Source of the DNA: Pararhodobacter aggregans
GTDB taxonomy: Bacteria > Pseudomonadota > Alphaproteobacteria > Rhodobacterales > Rhodobacteraceae
Length of the DNA: 64,000 nt
Direction of reading: 5' to 3'
Assembly (NCBI RefSeq): GCF_003075525.1
Contig: NZ_QDDR01000003.1
Span: 336,203 to 400,202 of the forward strand
The notes under the pieces are model-generated. The model did not search any database and was not told the DNA's origin. It was given only the letters and a program-made list of their open reading frames with translations. Both the position numbers and the translations under genes were made by a program. Below, one piece after another: positions 27,337-35,724 of this stretch. Numbering within the stretch: the stretch's first letter is position 1; each line of letters opens with the position of its first letter.

Positions 27337-27868
27337 CAAGAGACTCCCGGTGGGGCTGGACCGGCGCCTCGTTCCGCACGAGCGCCCGGGCCAGGTCAAA
27401 GGCCTGCAGCAGGCAGATCAGGGCGGTGGTGGCCATCGACAGCGGCACCAGCCAGCGGGTGGGCCAGACCGGGATCGTGCCGGTTCCGGCCTCGACCACC
27501 GCCAGACGGCTGGTCTGGCGCAGGGCCTCTTCGCTGCTGACCCAGACGAAGAGGACCAGCAGCGCGATGCAGCCCAGAAGCACCAGCAGGTCGATGCCCT
27601 GCTGTACCCGCGGCGGCACGGCGGCGGTGAAAAGTTCGACGCGGATATGGTGGCCATGGGCCTGGGCGACCGGGATCGCCAGGAAAACCAGCGCCACCAT
27701 GTACCAGAACGAGACGATTTCCAGCGTGCCGGAAAAGGGCACATGGACCTCGCGCAGGATCACATCGAGGACGACATGCCCGAGCATCGCGATCAGCGCG
27801 ACCCCGGCAATCACCAGATCCAGTGTGATGAGGCCGTCGATCGCCCGACGCAGGCGCCCCCGCTGCAT
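27329..27868 (-). CDS. dctQ: TRAP transporter small permease, system 2
   Basis: 179 residues from the ATG at 27868 with GGAGGAG upstream; a longer frame to 27958 would cross the operator. Four helices, including VSFWYMVALVFLAIPVAQAH, which is typical of DctQ. First gene of dctQ-dctM-dctP, with operator 4 about 40 bp upstream. Confidence 0.9.
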   Translation of the reverse strand: MQRGRLRRAIDGLITLDLVIAGVALIAMLGHVVLDVILREVHVPFSGTLEIVSFWYMVALVFLAIPVAQAHGHHIRVELFTAAVPPRVQQGIDLLVLLGCIALLVLFVWVSSEEALRQTSRLAVVEAGTGTIPVWPTRWLVPLSMATTALICLLQAFDLARALVRNEAPVQPHRESLDV

Positions 27869-27906
27869 ACCTCGCTCCTCCCCGCTGAGTATCAGACTGG
27901 CCAATG

Positions 27907-27921
27907 AATGGCCTAACCATT
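27907..27921. promoter_or_regulatory. Operator 4 (divergent centre) upstream of TRAP2
   Basis: AATGGCCTAACCATT, with perfect 5-bp arms. The centre CCTAA does not fit the three main subclasses. It lies 39 bp upstream of dctQ2. Confidence 0.65.
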
Positions 27922-28020
27922 TACACATTGCAAGAAGAAACCTTCGGCGCAGATGCACCTTCCGTGGGCGCCCCTGAGGTCTTGCCGGTCACATGGGGGG
28001 ATGGCCCGCCGGGCTGCGTG

Positions 28021-28746
28021 TCACTCGGGCTGGGTCAGCGCGCGCGACAGCATGTAGGCGTGCAGCCGCTCCATATGCGAGATCATCTCGTCGATGGCGC
28101 CCTGGGTGTTGCGGGCGCGCAGATGCTGCACGACCGTGGTGCGCGAGGCCGCCACATCCCAGGTCCGGTCGACGCCTATCTGCCTGATGTAATAGGCCAA
28201 AGGCTCGGTCACCGCCGACATCAGGATCTCCATCGCCTTGTTCTTGGTGGCCCGGGCCAACAGGGCGTAGAATTGCAGCGTGAGCGCGGTGCGGTCCTCG
28301 ATCTGCGATTCCGAGGTCTTCTCGCGCGTGGCGGCGATATTGGCCTCGAGCGCGGCGAAATCCTCTTCGGTGGCGCGTTCGCAGGCCAGGCGGATGATTT
28401 CCTTCTGCAGGCATTTGCGGGCTTCGGTGTAATCCGCCAACGACAGCCCGCCCAGCGACAGCAGGTCGGAAATCGTCTGGTTGATCGGCCGCACATCGCC
28501 CTGCATGACCACGGCGCCGCCCTTCACGCCCTTCTGCAAGGTCAGCACCCCGCCGATTTCCAGCGTGCGGAAGGCCTCGCGCACGGTGGCGCGGCTGACC
28601 TGCAGCTGCTCGGCCAGGTCCCGCTCGGACGGCAGCTTGTCGCCGGCGGCGATTCGTCCTGCCTGAATTTCGGACCGGATCTGGTCACAGACCTCTTCGA
28701 AGGCGCGTTTCGTCTTCACCGGGCGAAAGCCCATCGATGAGGGCAT
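28021..28746 (-). CDS. FadR-type GntR regulator 2
   Basis: 241 residues with an AAGGAGAA site. Winged helix-turn-helix at residues 14–75 (AAGDKLPSERDLAEQLQVS then RATVREAFRTLEIGGVL) and a C-terminal FCD helical domain. The recognition helix resembles those of regulators 1 and 3. Operator 5 (subclass B) lies 70 bp upstream, between it and the divergent acyl-CoA ligase. Subclass B operators also precede TRAP3 and TRAP4, so this protein is the best candidate to control them. Confidence 0.92.
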   Translation of the reverse strand: MPSSMGFRPVKTKRAFEEVCDQIRSEIQAGRIAAGDKLPSERDLAEQLQVSRATVREAFRTLEIGGVLTLQKGVKGGAVVMQGDVRPINQTISDLLSLGGLSLADYTEARKCLQKEIIRLACERATEEDFAALEANIAATREKTSESQIEDRTALTLQFYALLARATKNKAMEILMSAVTEPLAYYIRQIGVDRTWDVAASRTTVVQHLRARNTQGAIDEMISHMERLHAYMLSRALTQPE

Positions 28747-28815
28747 GATTTTCTCCTTACGAACCTAGCCAATTATCGGACTATTAGACCATGTATGGCA
28801 AGGGTCAGTTGACTT

Positions 28816-28830
28816 ATTGGTTCTACCATT
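28816..28830. promoter_or_regulatory. Operator 5, subclass B, in ligase 1 promoter
   Basis: ATTGGTTCTACCATT. On the plus strand TTGACT (28809) and TAAAAT (28831) flank it with a 16-bp spacer, a good promoter whose spacer is the operator. It serves ligase 1 and may also affect divergent gntR2. Confidence 0.8.
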
Positions 28831-28870
28831 TAAAATTCTGGACATTCCAGCGCGTGACGGAGGAGACAGC

Positions 28871-30409
28871 GTGACAGCGGAACCGGCAGGGCGCCTTGCG
28901 TCCATCATCACCCCCGATGCGACCATGGAGCAGGCGGCGCTGCAGCGGCGTGCCAGCGCGGCCGCGACGGGGTTTCAGGCCCTCGGACTGCGCGAGGGTT
29001 CGACCGTCGCCATCCTGATGCGCAACGACATCCCCTTCATCGAAGCCTCGATCGCCGCGCAGAAGATCGGCGCTTTCGCGGTGCCGATCAACTGGCATTC
29101 GACCGCGACCGAGATCCTCTATGTGCTGAACGATTGCCGCCCCGACCTGCTGGTCGCGCAGGCCGATCTGCTGGCCACCCCGGGCCTGACCCTGCCCGAG
29201 GGCCTGCCGGTCATCGCCGCCGCGACCCCGCCCGCCACCGCCCGCGCCTTCCGCCTGCCGGCCGAGGCCTGCAAGGTCCCGCCCAGCGTGCAGGATTGGG
29301 ACGATTTCGTTGCCGCGCACGCCCCCCGCACCGCCCCCGACGCGGCGGCGCGCGGCGCGATCATCTATACCTCGGGCACCACGGGCCATCCCAAGGGGGT
29401 CAAGCGGGTGCCGATGGACGCCGACCTGCTGGCCCGCAACATCCGCTGTTTCGTCGATACCTATGGTCTGGCGCCCGATGTGCGCACGCTCTTGGTGACG
29501 CCGCTCTACCACGCCTCGCCGGGCGGTTTCGCCCGCTATGCGGCGACCCGGGGCGAGTTGCTGGTGCTGGTGCCGCGCTTCGATCCCGAGGAATTCCTCG
29601 CCCTGATCGAAAAGCACCGGATCAACACGATCACCGCCGTGCCGACCATGTTCATCAAGCTGCTGAAGCTGCCCGAGGAGGTGCGCGCCCGCTATGACCT
29701 CAGCTCGCTGCGCTGGGTCAGCCATACGGCGGCCGCCTGCCCGGTCGATGTGAAGAAGGCGATGATCGACTGGTGGGGCCCGATCCTGCACGAGGTCTAT
29801 GGCGGCACCGAAGTCGGCATCGCCATGCATTGCACCTCGGAGGAATGGCTGGCCCATCCCGGCACCGTGGGCCGGGTCATCGACGGGGCCGAGGTGCGGA
29901 TTCTGGGCGAGGACGGTGCGGTGCTGCCACAGGGCGAGACGGGCGAGATCTATGTGCGCAACCCGAACTACGCCGATTTCACCTATATCAACCGCCCCGA
30001 GGCACGGGCCGAGACCGAGAAGGACGGCTTCATCAGCATCGGCGACGTGGGCTGGCTGGATGCGGACGGGTTCCTGTTTCTGGGCGACCGCAAGCGCGAC
30101 ATGATTATCTTCGGCGGCACCAACATCTACCCGGCCGAGATCGAATCGGCGCTGGTGCAGCACCCGCAGGTCGCCGATTGCGCGGTGATCGGCCTGCCCG
30201 ACCCCGAATTCGGCGAGATCGTCTGCGCCTGGATCCAGCCCGCCCGCGGCGTCAAGGCTCCGACCGAGGCCGAGGTCGCGGCCTTCCTAGGCAAGACGCT
30301 GGCCCGCTACAAGCTGCCGCGGCGCTATCTGTTCGTCGACAGCCTCCCGCGCGAGGAAAGCGGCAAGCTGATGAAGCGCAAGCTGCGCGATGCGATGGTT
30401 CCGGGCTGA
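28871..30409 (+). CDS. Acyl-CoA ligase (AMP-forming), copy 1
   Basis: 512 residues from a GTG at 28871 with GGAGGAGA upstream; the in-frame ATG-like start at 28817 overlaps the operator and is rejected. The ATP-binding P-loop IIYTSGTTGHPKGV lies near residue 162. Further motifs are YGGTEVG, GDVGWLDADGFLFLGDRKRD and the C-terminal ESGKLMKRKL with the catalytic Lys. It activates a carboxylic acid to its CoA thioester. It is clearly related to the ligase at 40028–41569. Confidence 0.93.
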   Translation: MTAEPAGRLASIITPDATMEQAALQRRASAAATGFQALGLREGSTVAILMRNDIPFIEASIAAQKIGAFAVPINWHSTATEILYVLNDCRPDLLVAQADLLATPGLTLPEGLPVIAAATPPATARAFRLPAEACKVPPSVQDWDDFVAAHAPRTAPDAAARGAIIYTSGTTGHPKGVKRVPMDADLLARNIRCFVDTYGLAPDVRTLLVTPLYHASPGGFARYAATRGELLVLVPRFDPEEFLALIEKHRINTITAVPTMFIKLLKLPEEVRARYDLSSLRWVSHTAAACPVDVKKAMIDWWGPILHEVYGGTEVGIAMHCTSEEWLAHPGTVGRVIDGAEVRILGEDGAVLPQGETGEIYVRNPNYADFTYINRPEARAETEKDGFISIGDVGWLDADGFLFLGDRKRDMIIFGGTNIYPAEIESALVQHPQVADCAVIGLPDPEFGEIVCAWIQPARGVKAPTEAEVAAFLGKTLARYKLPRRYLFVDSLPREESGKLMKRKLRDAMVPG

Positions 30410-30467
30410 GGCCCGGGCCCTGACGGCCGGCGCCGCTTGGCGCTCGCCTGCCCGCCGGGACGAAGAA

Positions 30468-30500
30468 GGGGCCGGAGCGTATCGCTCCGGCCCCTTTTTC
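30468..30500. terminator. Bidirectional terminator, ligase 1 / TRAP3
   Basis: A perfect 12-bp stem GGGGCCGGAGCG / CGCTCCGGCCCC with a 3-nt loop is followed by TTTTTCTTTT on the plus strand. It terminates ligase 1 and can serve dctM3 on the other strand. Confidence 0.85.
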
Positions 30501-30532
30501 TTTTGCCTGATCGGGATCGGGCCCGACCCGGC

Positions 30533-31840
30533 TCACATCAGGTCCGGCAGGAAGGTCACGATCTGCGGAAAGCCGATCAGCAGCGCCATCACGAAGACCT
30601 CGGCCACCAGAAACAGCGACACGCCGCGGAAGATGGTGCCCAGCGGCACGCGGTCGCCGACCACCCCCTTCATGACGAAGACATTGAGGCCCAAGGGCGG
30701 GGTCAGCATGCCGATTTCCAGGTATTTGACGATGATGACGCCGATCCAGATCGGGTCGATATCGGCGGCATGGAAGATCGGCAGCACCACCGGCAGGGTC
30801 AGCAGCAACACGCCCAAGGGGTCGAGGAAACAGCCGAAGATCAGATAGACGATCGAGGCGCCCAGCACGATGACCAGCGGGTCGGTGCCCATCTGGTCGA
30901 TCAGCCCGGCGATCTCGTAGGGCAGGCCGGTCAGCGCCAGAAAGCGGGTGAAGAGCAGCGCGCCGGTGGCGATGAACAGGATCGAGGCGGTGGTCGAGAC
31001 GGTCTCGAACAGGCTGCGGCGGATCACGTCGGCGCTGAGCGAGCGGCGCATCGCCGCAACCAGGAAAGCAAGCCCCGCCCCCAGCGCCCCGGCTTCCGTG
31101 GGCGAGACGAGGCCGGAATAGATCCCCCCGATCACCCCGAGGCTCAGCACCGGCAGCGGCCAGGTGCGCCACAGGATGCGCCGCGTCTCGGCCCTTGGCA
31201 GCGCCTCGGGCGTGAGCCTTGGCGCCATGCCGGGGCGGACGCGGACCGCCAGATTGATGACCAGCGCATAGGCGGCGGCGGTCAGCAGGCCCGGCAGGAT
31301 CCCGGCGATCAGCATCTTGCCCGCCGAGACCTCGGCAAAGATCGCGTAGACGATCATCATGATCGAGGGCGGGATGATCGCGCCCAGCGTGCCCACGGCC
31401 GAGGCGACGCCGGTGGCCAGCGCCGGGGAATAGCCCGCGGCCAGCATCTCGGGCACGGCGATGCGGCCCAGCGTGGCGGTGGTGGCCATGCTGGACCCGC
31501 AGGCGGCGGCGAAACCGGCGCCGGCGAAGTTGGTGGCGATGGCGATGCCGCCCCGGAGACGGCCGAACATCAGCCTGAGCGCGCGGAACAGATCCGTGGT
31601 CAAGCCGGAATTGCCCGCCAGCGCGCCCATCAGCAGGAACATCGGCACCGCGGTCAGCGTCCAGTGGGCGGTGAATTCATAGGGCAGGTTCTGCAGGATC
31701 GAGGCGGCAGGCCGCGGCCCCCGCACCGCCCAGGTGCCGCCGAAGGCGACGGCCGCCAGCGCAAAGCCGATCGGCACGCGCAGCGCCATCAGCAGCAGCA
31801 GGATGCCCACGGCCAGAAGTCCGATGGTGGTGTTATCCAT
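30533..31840 (-). CDS. dctM: TRAP transporter large permease, system 3
   Basis: 435 residues, about 12 helices. Signatures: LTAVPMFLLMGALAGNSG, ACGSSMATTATLGRIAVPEM, IIPPSIMMIVYAIF and EIGMLTPPLGLNVFVMKG. Overlaps the dctQ3 3' end by 8 bp and is last in dctP-dctQ-dctM. Confidence 0.95.
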   Translation of the reverse strand: MDNTTIGLLAVGILLLLMALRVPIGFALAAVAFGGTWAVRGPRPAASILQNLPYEFTAHWTLTAVPMFLLMGALAGNSGLTTDLFRALRLMFGRLRGGIAIATNFAGAGFAAACGSSMATTATLGRIAVPEMLAAGYSPALATGVASAVGTLGAIIPPSIMMIVYAIFAEVSAGKMLIAGILPGLLTAAAYALVINLAVRVRPGMAPRLTPEALPRAETRRILWRTWPLPVLSLGVIGGIYSGLVSPTEAGALGAGLAFLVAAMRRSLSADVIRRSLFETVSTTASILFIATGALLFTRFLALTGLPYEIAGLIDQMGTDPLVIVLGASIVYLIFGCFLDPLGVLLLTLPVVLPIFHAADIDPIWIGVIIVKYLEIGMLTPPLGLNVFVMKGVVGDRVPLGTIFRGVSLFLVAEVFVMALLIGFPQIVTFLPDLM

Positions 31841-32351
31841 GGGCCCGCTCCGTCATCGACAGGGGACGCCCGGCCAGACACAGGATCGCCTGCAGGCAGA
31901 GGGTGAGGAAGGTCGTGCCATAGCCCGCAACCAGCAGCCAGCGCGCAGGCCAGAGCGGGAAGTCTATGACCGAGAGGTCGGTGTATTCTCCGGTCCGCGT
32001 CTTATGCAGCGCCGACAGCGCCGAATGCCAGGTCAGCAGCCCGCTGATCCCGGCCGCCACCAGCAGCGAGAACAGGGTGACGACCTGCAGCGCGCGGGGC
32101 GGCAGCGCCATGGTGAAGGAATCGACGGTCAGATGCGCGCCCTCGATCTGCACGAAGGCCAGCGGCAGGAAGCAGACCGCGATCATGTAGTAATTGGTCA
32201 CCGTCTCGACCATGCCGACGGTCGGTCGGCCCAGCAGCGCGCGCGACAGCACATCGGCGCCGATATGCAACATCATCAGGATCACCGCGACAGAGCCCGC
32301 CAGGAACAGCAGGCGCATCAGGTGCCAGGTGAGGCGGGTCAGGCCCGTCAT
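31833..32351 (-). CDS. dctQ: TRAP transporter small permease, system 3
   Basis: 172 residues with four helices (LLFLAGSVAVILMMLHIGAD, NYYMIAVCFLPLAFVQIEGA and two more). It lies 70 bp after dctP3 and overlaps dctM3. DctQ family, no unusual feature. Confidence 0.9.
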   Translation of the reverse strand: MTGLTRLTWHLMRLLFLAGSVAVILMMLHIGADVLSRALLGRPTVGMVETVTNYYMIAVCFLPLAFVQIEGAHLTVDSFTMALPPRALQVVTLFSLLVAAGISGLLTWHSALSALHKTRTGEYTDLSVIDFPLWPARWLLVAGYGTTFLTLCLQAILCLAGRPLSMTERAHG

Positions 32352-32421
32352 GGAAACTTCCCTTGCCCATGGTGCGAAAGGACGCCGCGCCGCCCGGATG
32401 GCAGCGCGGCGGGGGCCGGTG

Positions 32422-33546
32422 TCACTCGGACGGATAGGTGGCGTAGATCTCGGTCCACAGGACCTCGGCGATCGCCGCCTCGTCCTCGTCGCGCGGCAGA
32501 AGCGCGTTCCAGCGGTCGATATAGGGCAGGAAGCGGTCGACGATGGCCTGGGCGTCGGTCACGCCGCGCTCGGCCGCGCGCTGGGCGGCGCCGGTGCCGT
32601 TCTCGGCGATCCAGCCCGCCAGCGCCGCCTGCACCGCGTCGTCGACCGGGGCAACGATGCTGCCTTGGGCCCGCGCCGCCTCCAGCGCCGCCGCGTCCTC
32701 CTGCGCATAGGCGATGGCGCCATGGGCAGTGGCGTCGGCCGTGGCGCGCAGGATGGCCTGGCGTTCCTCGGGCGTGAACTCGGCCCATTTGTCGCGGCTG
32801 AAGGCAAAGACCGAACCGCCGAACGAGGCGCCCGAGGCCAGCTCGACCACGTGATCGGCGATGTCGATGAAGGAATAGGTCACATAGGTGCTGGCCGGTC
32901 CCGCGTGGCAATCGACCTGGCCGCGCTGCAGCGCCTCGTAGGATTCGGTCAGACTGACCGTGACCGGCACGACATCGCCCACCGCCCCGAAGAGCCGCGA
33001 ATAGGGCGGAATGGCGCGGATCCGCAGGCCGTTGAAATCCTCGGGCGTGGTCACGGCGCGGGTGCAGAAGAGGTAGTAGTCGCCAAGGCTGTAGCCGCCC
33101 AGGAACTGCTGGTTCCAACCGGCCAGTTCGGCCTGGCATTCCGGGCAATCCTCGATGACGAATTCGTTGAAGGCGCCGAGGCGCGCGGCGTTCGACTGGC
33201 CCAGCCCGATCAACTCGGACAGCATGAACAGCACCGGCAGGTCCGAAGCATAGGAGACGGTGACATAGAAGGCCCCGTCGACCACCCCGTCGCGGATGCC
33301 GGACACGGCCGTCCGCATGTCGACCACGCCGCCGCCCGGCACATAGTTGAAGTTGACGCTGCCATCGGTCGCCGTGGTGATCGCGTCGATCCAGGGCTGG
33401 AGATAGCCGGTCGAGAAGGCCGAGGTGGCCGGCGCGAAGCTGCCATAGAGCACGTCGGTCTCGGCCGCAGCGAAGCCCGGCAGGGCAAGCAAGGGCAGAG
33501 CCAGGGTCAGCCCGGTCCGGGCCGGTGACTGGAATCTCTTGAACAT
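32422..33546 (-). CDS. dctP: TRAP transporter periplasmic binding protein, system 3 (CPxC type)
   Basis: 374 residues from the ATG at 33546 (AGGGAGGAAA upstream). Signal peptide about residues 1–28. DctP motifs: FNGLRIRAIPPYSR near residue 171 and ALQRGQVDCHAGP near 205. Cysteines C134 and C137 (CPEC), C161 and C213 match those of system 2 in spacing. It heads the operon, and two operators overlap its promoter. Confidence 0.93.
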   Translation of the reverse strand: MFKRFQSPARTGLTLALPLLALPGFAAAETDVLYGSFAPATSAFSTGYLQPWIDAITTATDGSVNFNYVPGGGVVDMRTAVSGIRDGVVDGAFYVTVSYASDLPVLFMLSELIGLGQSNAARLGAFNEFVIEDCPECQAELAGWNQQFLGGYSLGDYYLFCTRAVTTPEDFNGLRIRAIPPYSRLFGAVGDVVPVTVSLTESYEALQRGQVDCHAGPASTYVTYSFIDIADHVVELASGASFGGSVFAFSRDKWAEFTPEERQAILRATADATAHGAIAYAQEDAAALEAARAQGSIVAPVDDAVQAALAGWIAENGTGAAQRAAERGVTDAQAIVDRFLPYIDRWNALLPRDEDEAAIAEVLWTEIYATYPSE

Positions 33547-33585
33547 TGTTTCCTCCCTTTGGCACGAAGCCTCGGTAAAGATACA

Positions 33586-33600
33586 AATGGTTCTACCTTT
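33586..33600. promoter_or_regulatory. Operator 6, subclass B, between -35 and -10 of dctP3
   Basis: AATGGTTCTACCTTT. On the minus strand TTGACA (33605–33600) and TATCTT flank it with a 16-bp spacer. With operator 7 it forms an inverted pair sharing 12-bp arms GGTAGAACCATT. Confidence 0.8.
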
Positions 33601-33605
33601 GTCAA

Positions 33606-33620
33606 TATGGTAGAACCATT
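33606..33620. promoter_or_regulatory. Operator 7, subclass B, upstream of dctP3 -35 box
   Basis: TATGGTAGAACCATT. Its centre is 20 bp from that of operator 6, two helical turns, which would place two repressor dimers on the same DNA face. Confidence 0.8.
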
Positions 33621-33752
33621 CGAAAGGCCCCTTCACCCGCCCCGGAAGCCGAAGATGGCCCGCACGCGCCCCGGCCCGAGGGGAAAATACCCCCGCTTCC
33701 CCGCCTGCCAGACCCGATTTATACCCCCGGCAACCAGCGTCGCCCCGGCCTG

Positions 33753-34814
33753 TCAGCCCGGGCGCCTGGCCGGTACGCTGACCAGACGCCCCTCCTGCCG
33801 GATCGTCTCGATCTCGCCGCGCCGGACCAGCCGGTTCACATGCGCCAGCGTTTCGGTGAAGGCGAAGGTCATCTGATGCGGGTCGAGCGGCCGCGGGAAC
33901 AGGATCGGCACCAGATCGGCCACCGTGCGCGGCGCGCTCGCGCAGGCCTCGCGGATCAGATCGCAGCGTTCCTCGTGATGCGCCTCCAGCTCGGCGCAAC
34001 GCTGATGCAGCCCGTAGAAGGGCAGCCGGTGGCCGGGCAGGACCAGCACATCGCCCGGGATCTCTTGCCGCAGGAACCGCAAGGAGCGCAGGAAATGGCC
34101 CAGCGGATCGCCGTTCGGCTCGTTCGCATAGACGCTGATATTGGGCGAGATCCGCTCGATCACCTGATCGGCGGCGAAAAGAAGCCGCTCGTCGTCGCAA
34201 TAGAGCATCACCTGCTCGGGCGCATGGCCGTCGCCGATCAGCACCCGGAAACTGCGCCCACCGATCTCCAGCACATCGGCCATGACGAGGCGCAGGAAGG
34301 TGATCGGCAGGTTGGCCACCCGGCGCAGGTATTCGTTGCCCTGGATCGCCACCACGCCCGCGACCTCCTCGCTCATGCCGTGGCGGGTGTAGAAGTTGAA
34401 ATGATTGCGCGTCATGCCCTCATCGGCGCCAAGCGAAATCACCTTGCTGCCCATATAGGTCGAGTAGCTGGTGAGCAGCGGCGCATCGAATTTCTCGCAC
34501 AGCCAGCCGGCCAGCCCGATGTGATCGGGGTGGTGATGCGTGGCGATCACCCGGGAAATCGCCTTGCCCTTCAGCGGCCCGGCCAGAAGCTGCTCCCAGG
34601 TCGCGAGTGCCGCATCGGTCTTGATGCCGGTGTCGATGACCGCCCAGCCCTCGCCGTCCTGAACCAGATAGATGTTCACATGGTCCAGCTGATAGGGCAG
34701 CGGAATCCGCGTCCACAGCAGGCCTTTCGCGATCTCGCGGACCTCGCCATAGGCAGGGGCGGCGTCGAAGGCCGGGCGCAGCGCCGTCACCGGCGCGGGG
34801 GATCTGTCGTCAGC
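33753..34814 (-). CDS. Metallo-beta-lactamase-fold hydrolase
   Basis: 353 residues from a TTG at 34814 preceded by AGGAAGGA; the frame can extend to another TTG at 34862. The metal-binding motif THHHPDHIG lies near residue 92, followed by GDGHAPEQVMLY (near 190) and VLPGHRLPF. A C-terminal helical domain is present (MTFAFTETLAHVNRL). The family includes thioesterases, lactonases and glyoxalase-II-like enzymes. Here it could open a lactone or hydrolyse a CoA ester of the pathway, but this is inference. It is divergent from gntR3. Confidence 0.8.
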   Translation of the reverse strand, partial: ADDRSPAPVTALRPAFDAAPAYGEVREIAKGLLWTRIPLPYQLDHVNIYLVQDGEGWAVIDTGIKTDAALATWEQLLAGPLKGKAISRVIATHHHPDHIGLAGWLCEKFDAPLLTSYSTYMGSKVISLGADEGMTRNHFNFYTRHGMSEEVAGVVAIQGNEYLRRVANLPITFLRLVMADVLEIGGRSFRVLIGDGHAPEQVMLYCDDERLLFAADQVIERISPNISVYANEPNGDPLGHFLRSLRFLRQEIPGDVLVLPGHRLPFYGLHQRCAELEAHHEERCDLIREACASAPRTVADLVPILFPRPLDPHQMTFAFTETLAHVNRLVRRGEIETIRQEGRLVSVPARRPG

Positions 34815-34920
34815 CAAGGGCTTTCCTTCCTGGTTCGGGCCGTCTGTTATCCATGGCGCCAACGGGCGCGGAGAGAGGGCGCGGCTGTCGCCACGCTAAT
34901 TCCGGTTCCCCTTGCTGCGC

Positions 34921-34935
34921 AATGGCAGTACCATG
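34921..34935. promoter_or_regulatory. Operator 8, subclass C-like, upstream of gntR3
   Basis: AATGGCAGTACCATG. It lies just ahead of the gntR3 coding start, so gntR3 is probably autoregulated. Confidence 0.65.
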
Positions 34936-34965
34936 AACAAAAGTAACAGAGGACGTGTGGTTACG

Positions 34966-35688
34966 GTGTTCAAGCCCGTCAAAAGCATTCGCACTTTCGA
35001 AGCGATCTCCGATCAGATCCGGCGGCAGATCGAAACCGGCACGCTGCGCCCGGGCGACAAACTTCCCGCCGAGCGCGAGCTGGCGATCCAGTTCGGCGTG
35101 TCGCGCAATGCGGTGCGCGAGGCGCTGCGCATTCTGGAAAGCGCGGGCGTGCTGGAGTTGCAGAAAGGCGCCAGCGGCGGGGCCTTCATCCTGGACGGCG
35201 ACGGGTCGAACATCAGCCAGTCGATCAGCGACATGATGGCGCTGAAACGCATCAGCCTGCAGCACCTGACCGAAGCCCGGGTCGAGCTGATGAACGTGAT
35301 CCTGAAACTTGCCTGCGCCCATGCCGACGATGCCGATTTCGCGTTGCTGGAAAAGAATATCGAAAAGAGCCGCGTCGCCATCGAGGCCAAGGATCGCGAC
35401 ACGCAGATGGAATTGAACGCCGAGTTCTATTCCATCATCGCCCAGGCCACCAAGAACCCGATCTACACCCTGCTGGTCGCGCCGATTTCCGAGGTGGTGC
35501 GGCGCTTCGTCAAGGATGCCGGGATCCGCGCCACGATCGAGGTCATCGACACCCGCGAGGAATTGTTGCGCCTCATGCGGGCGCGCGAGGCTGATCGCGC
35601 CATCGCCCTGTTGACCGAGTATCTCGAAACCACGCATCGGGCCATTCTGCGCCGCTCGCCGACCGAGACGCAGCCCGCGCCGCAATAG
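34966..35688 (+). CDS. FadR-type GntR regulator 3
   Basis: 240 residues from a GTG at 34966, matching the start of paralogue 2 (FKPVKSIRTFE versus FRPVKTKRAFE). AGAGGA lies at 34948–34953; a GTG at 34957 and an ATG at 34933 (inside the operator) are alternatives. Winged helix-turn-helix residues 12–75 (LRPGDKLPAERELAIQFGVS then RNAVREALRILESAGVL), then an FCD domain. Operator 8 is just upstream. Subclass C operators precede most beta-oxidation operons of the island, making this their likely regulator. Confidence 0.9.
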   Translation: MFKPVKSIRTFEAISDQIRRQIETGTLRPGDKLPAERELAIQFGVSRNAVREALRILESAGVLELQKGASGGAFILDGDGSNISQSISDMMALKRISLQHLTEARVELMNVILKLACAHADDADFALLEKNIEKSRVAIEAKDRDTQMELNAEFYSIIAQATKNPIYTLLVAPISEVVRRFVKDAGIRATIEVIDTREELLRLMRAREADRAIALLTEYLETTHRAILRRSPTETQPAPQ

Positions 35689-35724
35689 CCCGGCCCGGCG
35701 GGAGGAGCCGGACCGGGCAGGCCG

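Noticed and set aside
35688..35718. Terminator between gntR3 and the MaoC gene
   Set aside because: An 11-bp stem with one mismatch (GCCCGGCCCGG / CCGGACCGGGC) is present but has no T run; too weak to list as a feature.
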